Of a stretch of 64,000 bases of DNA, positions 8,147 through 16,799 are shown piece by piece (positions within the stretch are counted from its first letter, which is position 1; every line of letters starts with the position of its first letter). The notes below the pieces were generated by a model. It saw only the letters and a list, made by a program, of their open reading frames with translations. It was not told the DNA's origin and did no database searches. Origin of the DNA: Actinoplanes regularis. Its GTDB lineage: Bacteria > Actinomycetota > Actinomycetes > Mycobacteriales > Micromonosporaceae. A program made the position numbers and the translations under genes. The stretch covers positions 1,054,001 to 1,118,000 of the forward strand of contig NZ_FZNR01000001.1 in the NCBI RefSeq assembly GCF_900188005.1, in the 5' to 3' direction.

Positions 8147-8929
8147 ATGCTCGTACGGGAACTGCTACCACTCTTCGAGAACGTGACGACGATCGTCGAG
8201 GTGAGCGAGAGCGGCGAGGCGCTGCGGGAGCAGTTGCAGCTGCGCGCTCCGAGCGATGCCGAGTACCGGGGCTACGCGGCCGGCACGACGATGGAGGCCG
8301 GCACCCTGGTCGTCGCCTTGCTGGGGCCCGATCCGGCCTCCCACGTCGACGTGGCGACGATCGCGCCGGCGCTGCGGGAGTTGCCCGTGGGCGGCCGGGC
8401 ACTGCTGCTGCTGGGCTGGCCGGTGCCGGACCTGCCGTACCACCAGATGCTCGACGAACTGGTCGCCGCGGGCTGCCAGGTGCTGCAGGTGGTGCCGATC
8501 GACAATTCGGGGAACCGAGCGCACTGTGCCGTTCTGGCCGCCCGGGTCGACCGGGTCGCTCCGCTGCGCGGCTACCTGTCGGATGAGCCGGTCGTGGTCG
8601 ACGGTGCCACGCCGGATCTCCGCGCGCTGCTCCGGCTGATCGGCGAGAAAGCGTTCACCGACCTGCTCGGCCGGCCCCTGCGACAGAAGCTGGCCGAGGC
8701 CGGCGACCGGGTGGCTGAGCAGGACCAGCGCATCCGTCAGCTCGAGAAGGAGCTCGCCGCCCGGGATGCCACCATCGCCGGAGTGGAACGCCGCCTGGCG
8801 GCGGCACGTAGCGACAACGCCAAGCTAAGAGCCTCCGCGACCTACCGGGTCGGCCGGGTCATGGTCGCGGTGCCGGGCAGGATCGTCCGCGGCTGGCGCA
8901 AGCGTGGTACGGCCGACAGCCCCGGCTGA
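8147..8929 (+). CDS. Glycan-locus protein with Rossmann-like N-terminus and C-terminal coiled coil
   Basis: No recognised function; 260 aa. Residues 1-130 alternate strands and helices (LVVALLGPDP, GGRALLLLGW) and resemble a methyltransferase core without the GxGxG motif, so it may be a degenerate methyltransferase-like domain. Residues about 180-230 form a heptad-rich coiled coil (RIRQLEKELAARDATI, VERRLAAARS) followed by LRASATYRVGRVM, a segment type often seen in coiled coils attached to actinobacterial glycosyltransferases. The gene starts 15 bp after the methyltransferase stop and is last in the plus-strand operon. Confidence 0.65.
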   Translation: MLVRELLPLFENVTTIVEVSESGEALREQLQLRAPSDAEYRGYAAGTTMEAGTLVVALLGPDPASHVDVATIAPALRELPVGGRALLLLGWPVPDLPYHQMLDELVAAGCQVLQVVPIDNSGNRAHCAVLAARVDRVAPLRGYLSDEPVVVDGATPDLRALLRLIGEKAFTDLLGRPLRQKLAEAGDRVAEQDQRIRQLEKELAARDATIAGVERRLAAARSDNAKLRASATYRVGRVMVAVPGRIVRGWRKRGTADSPG

Positions 8930-8950
8930 TCTCGCCGCGGCGGAAACAGA

Positions 8951-8992
8951 AAATCGCCCAAGGCGGGTGCAGAGCACCGCCTTGGGCGATTT
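8951..8992. terminator. Bidirectional terminator hairpin
   Basis: A perfect 16-bp stem pairs 8951-8966 with 8977-8992 around a 10-nt loop. The left arm starts AAATCGCCC and the right arm ends GGGCGATTT, giving T-rich tails on both strands. It lies between the convergent genes ending at 8929 and 8999. Confidence 0.88.
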
Positions 8993-8998
8993 CGTTGC

Positions 8999-10003
8999 TC
9001 AGGAAACGTAGTCCGAGATGTTCACGGTGCTGCCGTCACGCGCGGAGCGCAGCACGGCGGCGGCCACCTCGACCGTACGCATACCCTGCTGGAGGGTGAC
9101 GATGTCGCTCTGCTTCCCCTCCACGGCGTCGCGGAAGCGCTCGTGCTCGACGAGCAGCGGCTCGCGCTTCGGAATCGCGTACCGCACCATGTCGCCCTCG
9201 GCGACACCGCGGAACGCGCGCAGCGCCTCCCACTCGGTGCCGATCGCGCCGTTGGCGTAGAAGGTCAGGTCGGCGGTGAGCGTGTCGGCGACGAAGCTGC
9301 CCCGCTCGCCGGTGATCACGGTGGACCGCTCCTTGAACGGGCTCAGCCAGTTCACCAGGTGGTTGGCCATCAGGCCACCGGCCAGGCCGGCCACCGCGGA
9401 GACCATGTCCTCGTGCGGGCGACCGCTGCGGGACGCGGTGAACGCCGCGACCTGCTCGTACTGCCGGCCGGTGACCCAGGCGGTCAGGTCGATGTCGTGG
9501 GTGGCGAGGTCCATGACCACGCCGACGTCGGCGATCCGGCCCGGGAACGGGCCCTGGCGGCGGGTGACGATCTGGTAGATCTCGCCCAGCTCGCCCGCCT
9601 CCAGGCGGGACCGCAGGCTCTGCAGCGCCGGGTTGTACCGCTCGATGTGCCCGACCGCGCCGACCAGGCCACGGCTGGCGAACGCGTCGACCAGGCGGCG
9701 GGCGGCCTCGACCGAGGGCGCCAGCGGCTTCTCGATCAGGGCGTGCACGCCGGCCTCGGCCAGGCGCAGGCCCAGCTCCTCGTGCAGGCCGGTCGGCGAC
9801 GCCACGACCACGTAGTCGACGCCGAGCTTCAGCAGCGCCTCCAGGTCGGGGACGACCGGGACGCCGTGCGGGGCGACCGCGTTCGGCGACGGGTCGGCCG
9901 CACCGACCAGTTCGACGCCGTCCAGCAGGTTGAGCACGCGGGCGTGGTTGCGCCCCATCGCGCCGAGGCCGATCAGACCAGCACGCAACACCTTCTCGGT
10001 CAT
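8999..10003 (-). CDS. Gfo/Idh/MocA family sugar-nucleotide dehydrogenase
   Basis: NAD(P)-dependent oxidoreductase, 334 aa. The N-terminal Rossmann motif is RAGLIGLGAMGRNHARVL. The catalytic EKPLAPS motif (Lys) occurs near residue 90, and MDLATHDIDLTAW supplies the His/Asp typical of the WlbA/WbpB-type UDP-GlcNAcA 3-dehydrogenases. ATG 10003 follows GGAGGTGA; the longer frame upstream belongs to the coupling element. It is joined to the DegT aminotransferase through the 81-bp element (10000-10080). Together with the 2-epimerase at 28-1116 this resembles the diacetamido-mannuronate route, although no acetyltransferase is in the window. Confidence 0.85.
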   Translation of the reverse strand: MTEKVLRAGLIGLGAMGRNHARVLNLLDGVELVGAADPSPNAVAPHGVPVVPDLEALLKLGVDYVVVASPTGLHEELGLRLAEAGVHALIEKPLAPSVEAARRLVDAFASRGLVGAVGHIERYNPALQSLRSRLEAGELGEIYQIVTRRQGPFPGRIADVGVVMDLATHDIDLTAWVTGRQYEQVAAFTASRSGRPHEDMVSAVAGLAGGLMANHLVNWLSPFKERSTVITGERGSFVADTLTADLTFYANGAIGTEWEALRAFRGVAEGDMVRYAIPKREPLLVEHERFRDAVEGKQSDIVTLQQGMRTVEVAAAVLRSARDGSTVNISDYVS

Positions 10004-10080
10004 GCCGTCACCTCCGCTTCGCTCCGGCGCCGCCATGCCTTGACAACTGAGCTGATTGATTCGCTCGCAAGCTCGCTCAT
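10000..10080 (-). CDS. 26-aa coupling mini-ORF, element copy C
   Basis: A 26-codon ORF (MSELASESISSVVKAWRRR, ending SEAEVTA) exactly fills the junction between the aminotransferase and dehydrogenase genes. Its ATG lies in the ATGA that contains the aminotransferase stop, and its TGA lies in the ATGA that starts the dehydrogenase. A GGAGGTGA Shine-Dalgarno sits inside it, about 6 bases before the dehydrogenase ATG. It differs from copy B at 39435-39515 by 10 of 81 bases. Codon choice (GAA, TCA, GTT-type) is less G+C-rich than the flanking genes. Either a real micropeptide or simply a ribosome-passing spacer. Confidence 0.7.
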   Translation of the reverse strand: MSELASESISSVVKAWRRRSEAEVTA

Positions 10081-11180
10081 GCCCCGGCCACCTCGTTGAC
10101 GGCCTCGACGATGCGCTCGAGGTCCTCGTCGGTCAGGCTCGGCATGATCGGCAGCGAGAGCACCTCGTCGGCCGCCTTGTCGGTCTCCGGCAGCTTCCAC
10201 GGGCCGACGCTGCCGTCCTCGGTCAGGAACGGCCGCAGACGGTGGATCGGGGTCGGGTAGTAGACACCGCTGCCGACGCCGCGCTCGGTGAGCCCGGCCT
10301 GGAACGCGTCCCGGTCCCCGGTCACCCGGATCGTGTACTGGTGGTAGACGTGCTTGGCGCCCTCGGCGACGACCGGGACGGTCACGCCCTTGAGGTTGGC
10401 GTCCAGGTAGGCGGCGTTGGAGCGGCGCTTCTCGGTCCAGCCGTCGAGCTTGCCCAGCTGTACCCGGCCGATCGCGGCGGCCACGTCGGTGAGCCGCATG
10501 TTCGCGCCGACGATCTCGTTCTGGTACCGCTGTTCCATGCCCTGGTTGCGCAGCAGGCGCAGCTTCCGCGCGAACTCGGCGTCACCAGTGGTGATCATGC
10601 CGCCCTCGAGCGAGTGCATGTTCTTCGTCGGGTAGAAGCTGAAGCAGCCGGCCAGACCGAAGCTGCCGACCGGCTTCCCGTTCAGGGCCGCGGCGTGCGC
10701 CTGGGCGGCGTCCTCCACCACGGCGAGGCTGTGCGCCTCGGCGAGCGCCATGATGCGGTCCATCGCGGCGGGCTGGCCGTACAGGTGGACCGGCATGATC
10801 GCGACGGTGCGCGGGGTGATCGCGGCGGCGGTCGCGTCCGGGTCCAGGTTGAAGGTGCCCGGCTCGATGTCGGCGAAGACCGGGACACCGCCGGCCAGGC
10901 GAACCGCGTTGGCGGTCGCGGCGAACGAGAAGGACGGGACGATGACCTCGTCACCCGGCTTCATGTCCAGCGCCAGCAGGGTGAGCTGGAGGGCCGAGGT
11001 GCCGGAGTTGACCGCGACGCAGTGCCGGCCTTCGACCAGCGCGGAGAACTCCTGCTCGAAGGCGGCAACCTCTGGACCCTGAACGACCATGCCGCTGCGG
11101 AGCACCCGGACAGCGGCGGCGATTTCTTCCTCGCCGATCACCGGGCGGGCCGGGGGGATGGTTGCACGGGAGCCCGTCAT
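10077..11180 (-). CDS. DegT/DnrJ/EryC1 family sugar aminotransferase
   Basis: PLP-dependent aminotransferase acting on a keto nucleotide-sugar, 367 aa, usual family length. It has the N-terminal IPPARPVIGEEEIAAAV, the PLP-phosphate region VNSGTSALQLTLLAL, the VEDAAQAHAA aspartate segment, and the Schiff-base lysine in FSFYPTKNMHSLEGGMITT. ATG 11180 is preceded by AGGAGG; the long upstream frame has no family-like sequence. It precedes a Gfo/Idh dehydrogenase, the WbpB-WbpE/WlbA-WlbC style pair that makes 3-amino sugars. The UDP-GlcNAc-3-keto acid substrate is an inference from that pairing. Confidence 0.9.
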   Translation of the reverse strand: MTGSRATIPPARPVIGEEEIAAAVRVLRSGMVVQGPEVAAFEQEFSALVEGRHCVAVNSGTSALQLTLLALDMKPGDEVIVPSFSFAATANAVRLAGGVPVFADIEPGTFNLDPDATAAAITPRTVAIMPVHLYGQPAAMDRIMALAEAHSLAVVEDAAQAHAAALNGKPVGSFGLAGCFSFYPTKNMHSLEGGMITTGDAEFARKLRLLRNQGMEQRYQNEIVGANMRLTDVAAAIGRVQLGKLDGWTEKRRSNAAYLDANLKGVTVPVVAEGAKHVYHQYTIRVTGDRDAFQAGLTERGVGSGVYYPTPIHRLRPFLTEDGSVGPWKLPETDKAADEVLSLPIMPSLTDEDLERIVEAVNEVAGA

Positions 11181-11381
11181 GGGCGTTCCTCCTGCACAGA
11201 GAGTGATTGCTCGGTGACTGGTCGGCCGCCCGCGACGTCCGGCCGGTTCTCCGCGACTGGGGCGGTGATCAGCAGGCCTTAGCCGACGTTCGGCGCAGGC
11301 CACAGTACAGCATGTCGCCATTGCCACCGGATTACTCTCGTCTCCACTTGATCACAGCTCTCGGAATCGGGGAGACGGCGC

Positions 11382-11870
11382 ATGCACGCGATCCTGGCCA
11401 CGCTGGGTTATGTGTTCTCACCAGATGGATCGCGAATATTGATGATTCGGCGAGACACCCGACCGGACGACATCCATTTCGGTTATTACAACGGGCTCGG
11501 CGGAAAACTCGAACCGAACGAGGACGTCGTGGCCGGGATGCGGCGGGAGGTCGCCGAGGAGGCCGGGCTGGAGTGCCGGCGACTGGAGCTGGCGGGGACG
11601 ATCTCCTGGCCCGGATTCGGCCGGAACGGCGAGAACTGGTTCGGCTTCCTGTTCCGGATCCCGGAGTGGTCGGGCACCCCGCTGGTGGCGAACGACGAGG
11701 GCTCGCTGCACTGGGTGGAAAAGTCTGACCTGCTGGCCGGCCGGCTGCCCATGTGGGAGTCCGACCGGCACTTCCTGCCCCTGGTCTTCGCCGACGATCC
11801 CCGGCCCTTCCACGGCGTCATGCCGTTCGCGGCGGGTAAGGCCCAGTCCTGGTCCTACACGACGACCTGA
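11382..11870 (+). CDS. Nudix hydrolase (MutT/8-oxo-dGTP diphosphatase-like)
   Basis: Small 162-aa Nudix pyrophosphohydrolase. The complete Nudix box is present: GGKLEPNEDVVAGMRREV followed by AEEAGL, matching Gx5Ex7REUxEExGU. The start is ATG 11382, with GGGGAGAC six bases upstream. The N-terminal MHAILATLGYVFSPDG and late DRHFLPLVFADD are consistent with the 8-oxo-dGTPase branch, but substrate cannot be fixed from motifs alone. It converges with upp, with only three bases between the stop codons and no terminator hairpin. Confidence 0.9.
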   Translation: MHAILATLGYVFSPDGSRILMIRRDTRPDDIHFGYYNGLGGKLEPNEDVVAGMRREVAEEAGLECRRLELAGTISWPGFGRNGENWFGFLFRIPEWSGTPLVANDEGSLHWVEKSDLLAGRLPMWESDRHFLPLVFADDPRPFHGVMPFAAGKAQSWSYTTT

Positions 11871-11873
11871 GAC

Positions 11874-12506
11874 TCAGAACCTGCGCATGCCGCCGAACTG
11901 GCGGTCACCGGCGTCGCCCAGGCCCGGGACGATGTAGGCCTTCTCGTTGAGACCCTCGTCGATCGAGGCGGTGATCAGGCGCAGCGGCAGACCGGAGCCC
12001 CGCAGGCGCTCGACGCCCTCGGGAGCGGCCAGCACGCAGCAGATGATGATGTCGGTGCAGCCCCGGTCGGCGAGCAGCCGGCAGCAGTGCAGCAGCGAGC
12101 CACCGGTGGCCAGCATCGGGTCGAGGACCAGCACCGGCTGCCCGGAGAGGTCGACCGGGAGCGACTCCATGTACGCCCGGGGCTCGTGGGTCTCCTCGTC
12201 CCGGGCCAGGCCGACGAAGCCCATCGACGACTCGGGCAGCAGCGCCAGCGCGGCGTCGGCCATGCCCAGGCCGGCGCGCAGCACCGGCACGATCAGCGGC
12301 GGGTTGGCCAGCCGGGTGCCCTCGGTGGGCGCGACCGGGGTCTCGATCGGGAACTTCTCGATCGCGAAGAGGCGGGCGGCCTCGTAGACCACCATCGTGG
12401 TGAGCTCGTGCAGGGAGGCGCGGAAGACTCCGGACTCGGTCTCGGTCCGACGTATCGCGGTGAGCCGGGTCTGGGCCAGCGGGTGATCTACTACTAGGAC
12501 GTCCAC
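11874..12506 (-). CDS. upp: Uracil phosphoribosyltransferase
   Basis: Converts uracil and PRPP to UMP in pyrimidine salvage. The 210-aa product has [15 protein letters not shown], the PRPP loop [12 protein letters not shown] and the characteristic C-terminal [19 protein letters not shown] uracil-binding segment. GTG 12506 is chosen because [15 protein letters not shown] aligns with the start of E. coli Upp; GTG 12527 would add seven residues. It is divergent from deoC, forming a small nucleobase/deoxynucleoside salvage patch with the genes at 12-15 kb. Confidence 0.95.
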   Translation of the reverse strand: MDVLVVDHPLAQTRLTAIRRTETESGVFRASLHELTTMVVYEAARLFAIEKFPIETPVAPTEGTRLANPPLIVPVLRAGLGMADAALALLPESSMGFVGLARDEETHEPRAYMESLPVDLSGQPVLVLDPMLATGGSLLHCCRLLADRGCTDIIICCVLAAPEGVERLRGSGLPLRLITASIDEGLNEKAYIVPGLGDAGDRQFGGMRRF

Positions 12507-12553
12507 GGCGCTCAACCTACCGTTCACCCAAGATCAATTGCTGTCAGGTCGCA

Positions 12554-12559
12554 TAGAAT
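12554..12559 (+). promoter_or_regulatory. -10 element for leaderless deoC transcript
   Basis: TAGAAT (TANNNT class) lies seven bases before the deoC ATG at 12567, which has no Shine-Dalgarno. This spacing would put transcription initiation on or next to the start codon, a common actinobacterial leaderless arrangement. No clear -35 was seen. Confidence 0.4.
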
Positions 12560-12566
12560 CGTTCTC

Positions 12567-13496
12567 ATGACTGCGACAGCACCCATCGGGCTGTCCGATC
12601 TCCGCACCCACCTGTACGGCCTCCCCGGGGTCGACAAGGTGGGCGTCGAAGCAAGGGCTGCCGCGCTCGCCACCCGATCGGTGAAGACGAGCGCCAAGAC
12701 CAAGGCCATCGACCTGGCCATCAGGATGGTCGACCTGACCACGCTGGAAGGCGCCGACACACCCGGCAAGGTGCGCGCGTTGTGCGCCAAGGGGATGCGG
12801 CCCGACCCGGCCGACCCGAGCTGCCCCTCGGTCGGCGCGATCTGCGTATACCCGGCCATGGTGCCGGTCGCCGCAGCCGCGCTGGCCGGCTCCGGCGTCC
12901 ACCTGGCCAGTGTCGCCACCGCGTTCCCCTCCGGCCAGGCGCCGCTCGAGGTGAAACTCGCCGACACCAGGGCAGCGGTCGCGGCCGGTGCCGACGAGAT
13001 CGACATGGTGATCAGCCGGGGCGCGTTCCTCGCCGGGGACTACCGCAAGGTGTTCGACGAGATCGTGGCCGTCAAGGAGGCCTGCGGGGCCGCGCACCTC
13101 AAGGTGATCCTGGAGACGGGCGAGCTGGCGACGTACGACAACATCCGGCGCGCCTCCTGGCTGGCCATGCTGGCCGGCGCCGACTTCATCAAGACCTCCA
13201 CCGGCAAGGTCGCGGTGAACGCGACGCTGCCGATCACCCTGGTCATGCTGGAGGCGGTGCGCGACTTCCGGGATGTGCACGGGCGGCAGGTGGGCGTCAA
13301 GCCGGCCGGTGGCATCAAGAACACCAAGGACGCGATCAAGTACCTCGTCCTCATCAACGAGACGGTCGGCGACGACTGGCTCGACCCGGCCTGGTTCCGG
13401 TTCGGCGCCTCCTCGCTCCTCAACGACCTGCTCATGCAGCGCACCAAGCTCACCACCGGGCACTACTCCGGTCCTGACTACTTCACCCTGGACTGA
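12567..13496 (+). CDS. deoC: Deoxyribose-phosphate aldolase
   Basis: Class I aldolase cleaving 2-deoxyribose-5-phosphate to glyceraldehyde-3-phosphate and acetaldehyde; 309 aa, the longer DeoC form. The Schiff-base lysine lies in FIKTSTGK, and the second active-site lysine in GVKPAGGIKN. The start ATG 12567 has no Shine-Dalgarno but a good -10 seven bases upstream. It is followed within 8 bp by an aldehyde dehydrogenase, which could remove the acetaldehyde. Thymidine phosphorylase and cytidine deaminase elsewhere in the window feed the same deoxynucleoside pathway. Confidence 0.95.
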   Translation: MTATAPIGLSDLRTHLYGLPGVDKVGVEARAAALATRSVKTSAKTKAIDLAIRMVDLTTLEGADTPGKVRALCAKGMRPDPADPSCPSVGAICVYPAMVPVAAAALAGSGVHLASVATAFPSGQAPLEVKLADTRAAVAAGADEIDMVISRGAFLAGDYRKVFDEIVAVKEACGAAHLKVILETGELATYDNIRRASWLAMLAGADFIKTSTGKVAVNATLPITLVMLEAVRDFRDVHGRQVGVKPAGGIKNTKDAIKYLVLINETVGDDWLDPAWFRFGASSLLNDLLMQRTKLTTGHYSGPDYFTLD

Positions 13497-13503
13497 GGGA
13501 CCC

Positions 13504-14920
<1,417 letters not shown>

Positions 14921-14928
<8 letters not shown>

Positions 14929-15763
14929 GTCAACGAAGGCCATGGAACCGGCGCCCGTCCGGCTCTCCGTGCGCAAGACCTACAAGCTCTATATCGGCGG
15001 CAAGTTCCCGCGCAGCGAGTCAGGACGGACGTTCGTGGTGGACGGCGACAACGTGGCCCTCGCCTCGCGCAAGGACGCCCGCGACGCGGTGGTCGCGGCC
15101 CGGGCAGCCCAGCCGGGCTGGGCCGGCGCCACGGCGTACAACCGTGGTCAGGTGCTCTACCGGGTGGCCGAGATGCTGGAGGCGCGCCGGGACGAGTTCG
15201 CCGCGCTCGGCGTGCCCGCCGACGAGGTGGACGCCGCGATCGACCGCTTGGTCTGGTACGCCGGCTGGTCCGACAAGATCGCCCAGGTGACCGGCGGCGC
15301 CAACCCGGTGGCCGGGCCGTTCTTCAACATCTCCGCGCCGGAGCCGACCGGCGTGGTCGCGGTGGTCGCCCCGGCCGGCCTGCTCGGTCTGGTGAGCGTG
15401 ATCGCCCCCGCGGTGGTCACCGGCAACACCACGGTGGTGCTGGCCGCCGGCCCGCAGGTGGCGGTCACCCTCGCCGAGGTCTTCGCCACCTCCGACGTGC
15501 CGGGCGGAGTGGTCAACATCCTCACCGGGAAGTACGCGGAGACCGCACCCTGGCTCGCCTCGCACGCCGACGTGAACGCCCTGGACCTGACGGGCGTGGA
15601 GCAGCGGGAGCTGGCGGGCGAGCTCGAGCGGGCCGCGGCCGGGACGCTGAAACGGGTAATCCGCCCGTCCGCGGGCGGAACGGACTTCACCGCCGACCCG
15701 GGCCTGCGCCCGATGACCACGCTGCTCGAGACGAAGACGGTGTGGCACCCGAAGGGGTATTAG
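14921..15763 (+). CDS. Truncated aldehyde dehydrogenase-like protein (probable pseudoenzyme)
   Basis: A 280-aa ALDH-fold protein containing only the N-terminal NAD-binding half: YKLYIGGKFPRSESGR, WYAGWSDKIAQVTGG, TGVVAVVAPAGLLGLVSVI and VVNILTGKYAETAPWLASH. The ELGGK glutamate and the catalytic cysteine domain are absent, so it should be inactive as a dehydrogenase. TTG 14921 overlaps the previous stop and follows GGAGGCG; ATG 14942 is the alternative. The frame is clean and uses normal high-G+C codons, so it looks maintained rather than decaying. It may form a complex with the full-length ALDH upstream. Confidence 0.8.
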
Positions 15764-15868
15764 GAGGATGGAAGGGGACGGGGCCGCTGTCACACAGCGT
15801 TGCGGACTAGGGTATGTGCCGGTAGTCACCCGTCCCGTCCATCCCCAGATCAAACCCGGAGGTCAACC

Positions 15869-16735
15869 GTGACCAGCCAGTCCGACGAGCCCGAGGCGTC
15901 CGCGCCGGTGGCCGAGAAGTCCTCAGCGGAGGGACTCAACGGGCGTGAGCTCTGGGAGCAGGTCCGCGTCGAGCCGGTCGAGATCGCACTCCCCGGTGGT
16001 GTGGGCCTGACGCTCCGGGCGTACCGGAAGTTCTCCGAGCTGACCCCGACCGAGATCGAGGCCGAGGAGGAGGACCCCTTCGACGCGCACAAGCGCGCCG
16101 CTCTCGACGAGGACGGTGAGGAGGGTGTCATCGTCGACGAGGAGTACGAGGCGCTCCTCGCCGAGGGTGACGATGAGGACGAGACGGCCAAGGACGAAAA
16201 GGCCGACTCCGACGACGAGCCGGAGGAGGCCAAGGCCCAGCCGGACGACGAGGACGTACCCATGTTCCTCAGTCACAAGGGCCGGTTGCTCGCCTTCAAG
16301 AACGCCGAGGTGCTGGTCGCCTTCATTCGTTCGGGTGCTCCGCACGATCTCGCACAATTGGACACCTGGGGCGACCTCACGGAACGGGTACAGTCGAGCG
16401 ACATCGACCCGTTGCCGGAGGAGCGCTACGAACTCGACCTCGTGGTGGAGAACCTGCGCGGCGGGCATGACACGTGGGATCTGCCGCTACTCATCGCCGC
16501 CGGCGAAGTGGCCCGGGACCTGGGGTACGCCCTCCGGCTCAAGCCGGTGATCCTGGCACTGTCGCCCGGTTCCCCGCTTGATGACCTCGACGACTCCCTC
16601 CGTGCCGCGGAAAACGGTGGTGTGGGCGGTTTCTTCGGCCGTCGCCGGCTGAAGAAAATCGGAGCACAACAGGCAAGTCTCGGCTGGCGCTCGGTGATCG
16701 GCAAGATCTCTGCTGCTGTGGACTGGCGTGACTGA
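15869..16735 (+). CDS. Acidic conserved protein of unknown function
   Basis: No recognised domain; 288 aa. GTG 15869 follows GGAGGTC. Residues 1-60 form a modest alpha/beta start (ELWEQVRVEPVEIALPGG). Residues about 65-130 are an extremely acidic, probably disordered stretch rich in D and E. The C-terminal half is ordered (MFLSHKGRLLAFKNAEVLV, YELDLVVENLRGGHDTWDL) and ends in a basic patch FFGRRRLKKIG. It precedes, at short distance, the IS110-like fusion protein at 16800, so the two are probably co-transcribed. Homologues of such proteins have been labelled primase-like, but I see no primase motif. Confidence 0.7.
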   Translation: MTSQSDEPEASAPVAEKSSAEGLNGRELWEQVRVEPVEIALPGGVGLTLRAYRKFSELTPTEIEAEEEDPFDAHKRAALDEDGEEGVIVDEEYEALLAEGDDEDETAKDEKADSDDEPEEAKAQPDDEDVPMFLSHKGRLLAFKNAEVLVAFIRSGAPHDLAQLDTWGDLTERVQSSDIDPLPEERYELDLVVENLRGGHDTWDLPLLIAAGEVARDLGYALRLKPVILALSPGSPLDDLDDSLRAAENGGVGGFFGRRRLKKIGAQQASLGWRSVIGKISAAVDWRD

Positions 16736-16799
16736 CCGATTACCAGGGAACATCAGTCCTTGGCCACAGAGAAGCAGTCCCGGGGAGGAGGACGACGCC

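Noticed and set aside
15764..15868. A long-loop inverted repeat (GGATGG...CCATCC) after the short ALDH gene
   Set aside because: The arms are imperfect and about 45 nt apart; too weak to call a terminator.
16728..16799. Upstream GTG start at 16728 for the IS110-like protein
   Set aside because: It overlaps the previous stop and has no Shine-Dalgarno, whereas GTG 16800 has GGGGAGGAGG at ideal spacing.
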